Source: Paenibacillus sp. HWE-109
GTDB lineage: Bacteria; Bacillota; Bacilli; Paenibacillales; NBRC-103111
Length of the DNA: 64,000 nt
Reading direction: 5' to 3'
Assembly: GCF_022163125.1 (NCBI RefSeq)
Contig: NZ_CP091881.1
Location: forward strand, 6,448,001 to 6,512,000
Every line of letters starts with the position of its first letter. The stretch's first letter is position 1. A program made the translations under genes and the position numbers. Under the pieces are notes generated by a model that saw only the letters and a list, made by a program, of their open reading frames with translations, was not told the DNA's origin and ran no database searches. Shown here in pieces: positions 61,809 through 64,000 of the stretch.

Positions 61809-64000
61809 TTACTTCGTAACTTTAACCGTCAACTTGTCACTCGAGGTGACTCCGGCTGCATTGACCAGCTCGCTGCGGTACTCGTACACACCAACCGCTT
61901 TGCCAGTAATCTTCGTTACAGCACTTTGCGCACTTGGGGAAGCTGCGTTCAAGCTTTTCGTATCGACCAGAACACCGTTCTCGTACAACCGATACTCGGT
62001 TGCATTCGTGCCCCACCACATGTTCATGCTCACTTGGTAGTTGCCGTCTCCATCCCAATTATCTTGGGATAGCACCGGTTTGCCTGGGGATGCTTCTGCT
62101 ATCGAAACGACAAGCGGACTGCTCGTTGTCGTCCCGAAGGAATTGATAAGTTCACTAGTATACGTATAAGTGCCATTAGCTTTACCCTTCACATCAACTT
62201 TAGCCACTTGCGCTGCCGGAGATGCGTCTGTCAAAGCTTGCGTACTGATAAGCACGCCATTTTCGTACAGTTTGAAAATAGAGCCGTTATTGCCCCACCA
62301 CATATTCATGGTGATAGTATAGTTGCCATCCTTGATACCGGATTGACCGTTGTTATCGGATAATACTGGCTTGCCTGGCGCTCCTACCGACAACGGATTC
62401 GATACCGTAATGGTAACCGCATTCGTTTGTACCGTTTGACCATTCAACGTTACGGATGCTGTAATCTGCGCAGTACCATTGGCAACTGCACTAACTAAGC
62501 CATGCGTATCTACAGCAGCTACTGCCGAATTCGTTGTACTATACAGAACTACTGCATTGCTTAAATCAGCAGGTGTCCCATTGCTTAATGTACCTGTCAA
62601 ATGGGTAGCTGTCGTTTCACTTGGTTTCAGGGATGTTTTGTCCGCTGAGAGAGCAGCTTGACTGAACGTCACACTCGTTCCAACGGTGAACGTTTGTGAG
62701 GCTTGCGCCACATTGCCGGCAGCGTCAACTACGCGATAGGCCACTGTGTGATTGCCAAGCGCCAAGCTTCCTGCCGGGATGGTTTGGCCGCTGAGAATCG
62801 CGCCGCCATCCAAAGTCAGAGTTTGTTCAGCTACGCCGGAAAGCGCATCTGAACCGGCCAAATCAAATCTCAAAGCAGCCGCATCAGTGACATTGCCCAC
62901 TGCATGACCGGATTCTGTCAATACAGCCGTCGGTGCTGTTTTATCCAATTTGACTTGCAAGGATTGGGCTGTTTCTGCATTCCCTGCTGCATCCGTGGAG
63001 GCAAATCCAATCGTATTGACGCCTTCCGATTGAATCGCAAACGGGCTTGTATACGCAGATCTTGTCCCACTATTAATCGTATATGCCGTTGTGACTGTGC
63101 CAGCTTGATTATCCACTGCACTTAACGTTACCGTCACATCATCTTTGAACCATCCTTGGGCATTCGGTGCGCTGGATAAGGTTGCTGTAGTTACCGGTGC
63201 AGTCGTATCCGCTGCTGCCGTGAAATCACCCAATCCTCGTGGCTTCAGTTGATAGACGCCTTTGAAAATAGCCGCTACACCTTTGATGCTCACCGTTTGT
63301 CCCGCTTGATACGGGAACGTGGTTTGCGATAATCCAGTTCGTGTATCTACGCGAATATGGTTGCTCACTGCGCCATCCACCGCATCAAATTCAAAAGAAC
63401 CTGCTGGCGTTGCGCTGATTATATTGCTGATAGTCACATGATCTAATTGGACTAACTGCCCCTGATTGTCAGCTCCAACCGCTGACACAACAGCTGGTAC
63501 TGGCACTGCTCCCACACCGGTTTTCTCAATAGCAACCGGATCTGTCAACTCCAGCTCGGTATTATACAGAGCCGTTGGCGCTGTTACCTTCACCTTGTCG
63601 CCTAAGTGGAACCCGCTCAAGCTTTGGAACACATAAATACCGCCTGTGGCATCCTGCAAATAGAAAGCTTGTCCGCCAAAAGCTCCCGGTTCTGTCGTGA
63701 CGACACCTTCCACCGTTACCACAGTGCCTGCTGTTTTCACGCGAGCATCCGAGATAGCAATTTTGGCCGGGATCGGATTCTGCTCTTCCGGTAAAGGCTC
63801 GGCAGGCACATTTCCGATGCTTACGCCTTCTGTTTTTAAGTTTGTGCCGTTTTGGCGCAGGCGCAGGTTCGCTGCTGCTGCTGTACCCGGCTTAATTCGA
63901 ACGGTCAAATCCTTGTACGCATGCCCGTTGATATCCGAGGTCAAGCTGAAAGTCGAACTGTAGCCGTAGGCAGTCGGCCATGTGCCGTCCGCATTTTGCA
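61809..64000 (-). CDS. Large modular exoprotein, C-terminal part (5' end outside window)
   Basis: At least 730 aa; the frame is open to the window edge. In order: end of an unidentified domain (LTVRIKPGTAAAANLRLR), an OB-fold-like module as found in extracellular nucleases and hydrolases (GTVVTVEGVVTTEPGAFGG, YLQDATGGIYVFQ), an OmpL47/chitobiase-type Ig module (WFKDDVTVTLSAVDNQAGTV), a Big_2-like module (SADKTSLKPSE... VDTHGLVSAVANGTAQITAS) and two homologous C-terminal modules (GNYTITMNMWWGNNGS and GNYQVSMNMWWGTNAT) resembling the ChiA N-terminal fold. The enzymatic part, if any, lies outside. No SLH motif at the end, so probably secreted freely. Confidence 0.82.
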   Translation of the reverse strand, partial: QNADGTWPTAYGYSSTFSLTSDINGHAYKDLTVRIKPGTAAAANLRLRQNGTNLKTEGVSIGNVPAEPLPEEQNPIPAKIAISDARVKTAGTVVTVEGVVTTEPGAFGGQAFYLQDATGGIYVFQSLSGFHLGDKVKVTAPTALYNTELELTDPVAIEKTGVGAVPVPAVVSAVGADNQGQLVQLDHVTISNIISATPAGSFEFDAVDGAVSNHIRVDTRTGLSQTTFPYQAGQTVSIKGVAAIFKGVYQLKPRGLGDFTAAADTTAPVTTATLSSAPNAQGWFKDDVTVTLSAVDNQAGTVTTAYTINSGTRSAYTSPFAIQSEGVNTIGFASTDAAGNAETAQSLQVKLDKTAPTAVLTESGHAVGNVTDAAALRFDLAGSDALSGVAEQTLTLDGGAILSGQTIPAGSLALGNHTVAYRVVDAAGNVAQASQTFTVGTSVTFSQAALSADKTSLKPSETTATHLTGTLSNGTPADLSNAVVLYSTTNSAVAAVDTHGLVSAVANGTAQITASVTLNGQTVQTNAVTITVSNPLSVGAPGKPVLSDNNGQSGIKDGNYTITMNMWWGNNGSIFKLYENGVLISTQALTDASPAAQVAKVDVKGKANGTYTYTSELINSFGTTTSSPLVVSIAEASPGKPVLSQDNWDGDGNYQVSMNMWWGTNATEYRLYENGVLVDTKSLNAASPSAQSAVTKITGKAVGVYEYRSELVNAAGVTSSDKLTVKVTK

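Overview
The window looks like chromosomal DNA of a Gram-positive, endospore-forming soil bacterium of the Paenibacillus type. The grounds are indirect: many strong AAGGAGG-type ribosome binding sites, an S-layer-homology (SLH) anchored exoenzyme, lipoprotein-type ABC binding proteins, large membrane-bound AraC regulators, and a gene set matching the Bacillus subtilis lpl/yes/yet carbohydrate genes. No rRNA, tRNA, CRISPR array or prophage was seen.

Layout. 1-5.5 kb: the 3' part of a sensor kinase, two small CBO0543-type membrane proteins (one apparently starting at ATT), and a Fur-boxed siderophore-binding lipoprotein behind a Btr-like AraC regulator. 5.6-8.65 kb: a tandem array of about 290-bp intergenic repeats, split by a complete IS3-family element. 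8.7-10.6 kb: a ThuA-like gene and a divergent AraC regulator. 10.6-13.6 kb: an alkylation-repair divergon (ada, ogt and a radical SAM gene facing alkA). 13.9-20.9 kb: a sugar ABC transporter plus sulfatase operon and a divergent two-component system. 21-33 kb: ordinary accessory genes (SDR/TetR pair, HtrA protease, pentapeptide protein, Rrf2/thioredoxin-reductase-like/methyltransferase group, two APH-type kinases, DUF4166 and DoxX-like proteins). 33-35 kb: two stalk-domain secreted proteins and a subtilase remnant, bracketed by two 110-bp direct repeats. 35-49.2 kb: a glycosyltransferase and then a pectin-type utilisation locus on the minus strand. 49.2-51.5 kb: intergenic repeats with an IS66-family element inserted. 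51.6-64 kb: an SLH-anchored GH28-like enzyme, a small secreted protein, two MFS exporters, a secreted multi-domain protein and the C-terminal part of another large exoprotein.

The metabolic core is 35.7-56 kb. A membrane AraC regulator, a YetA-like lyase, a GH105 hydrolase, an LplA/B/C-type importer, a PL22-type oligogalacturonate lyase, a sulfatase, a YesU-like protein and an SLH-anchored GH28-like enzyme form a plausible route from extracellular acidic, possibly sulfated, polysaccharide to intracellular monosaccharides. Candidate CcpA (cre) sites precede several of the transcription units.

The most unusual structure is the non-coding repeat system. A short hairpin followed by CTATTT recurs at two loci about 41 kb apart in the same four-hairpin layout (two forward, two reverse) with nearly identical spacings. 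At the first locus the cassette is tandemly amplified. A related hairpin-YTATTT family flanks the IS66 element, and both insertion sequences sit inside these repeats with clear target duplications. All comparisons were made by eye; no database search was run.
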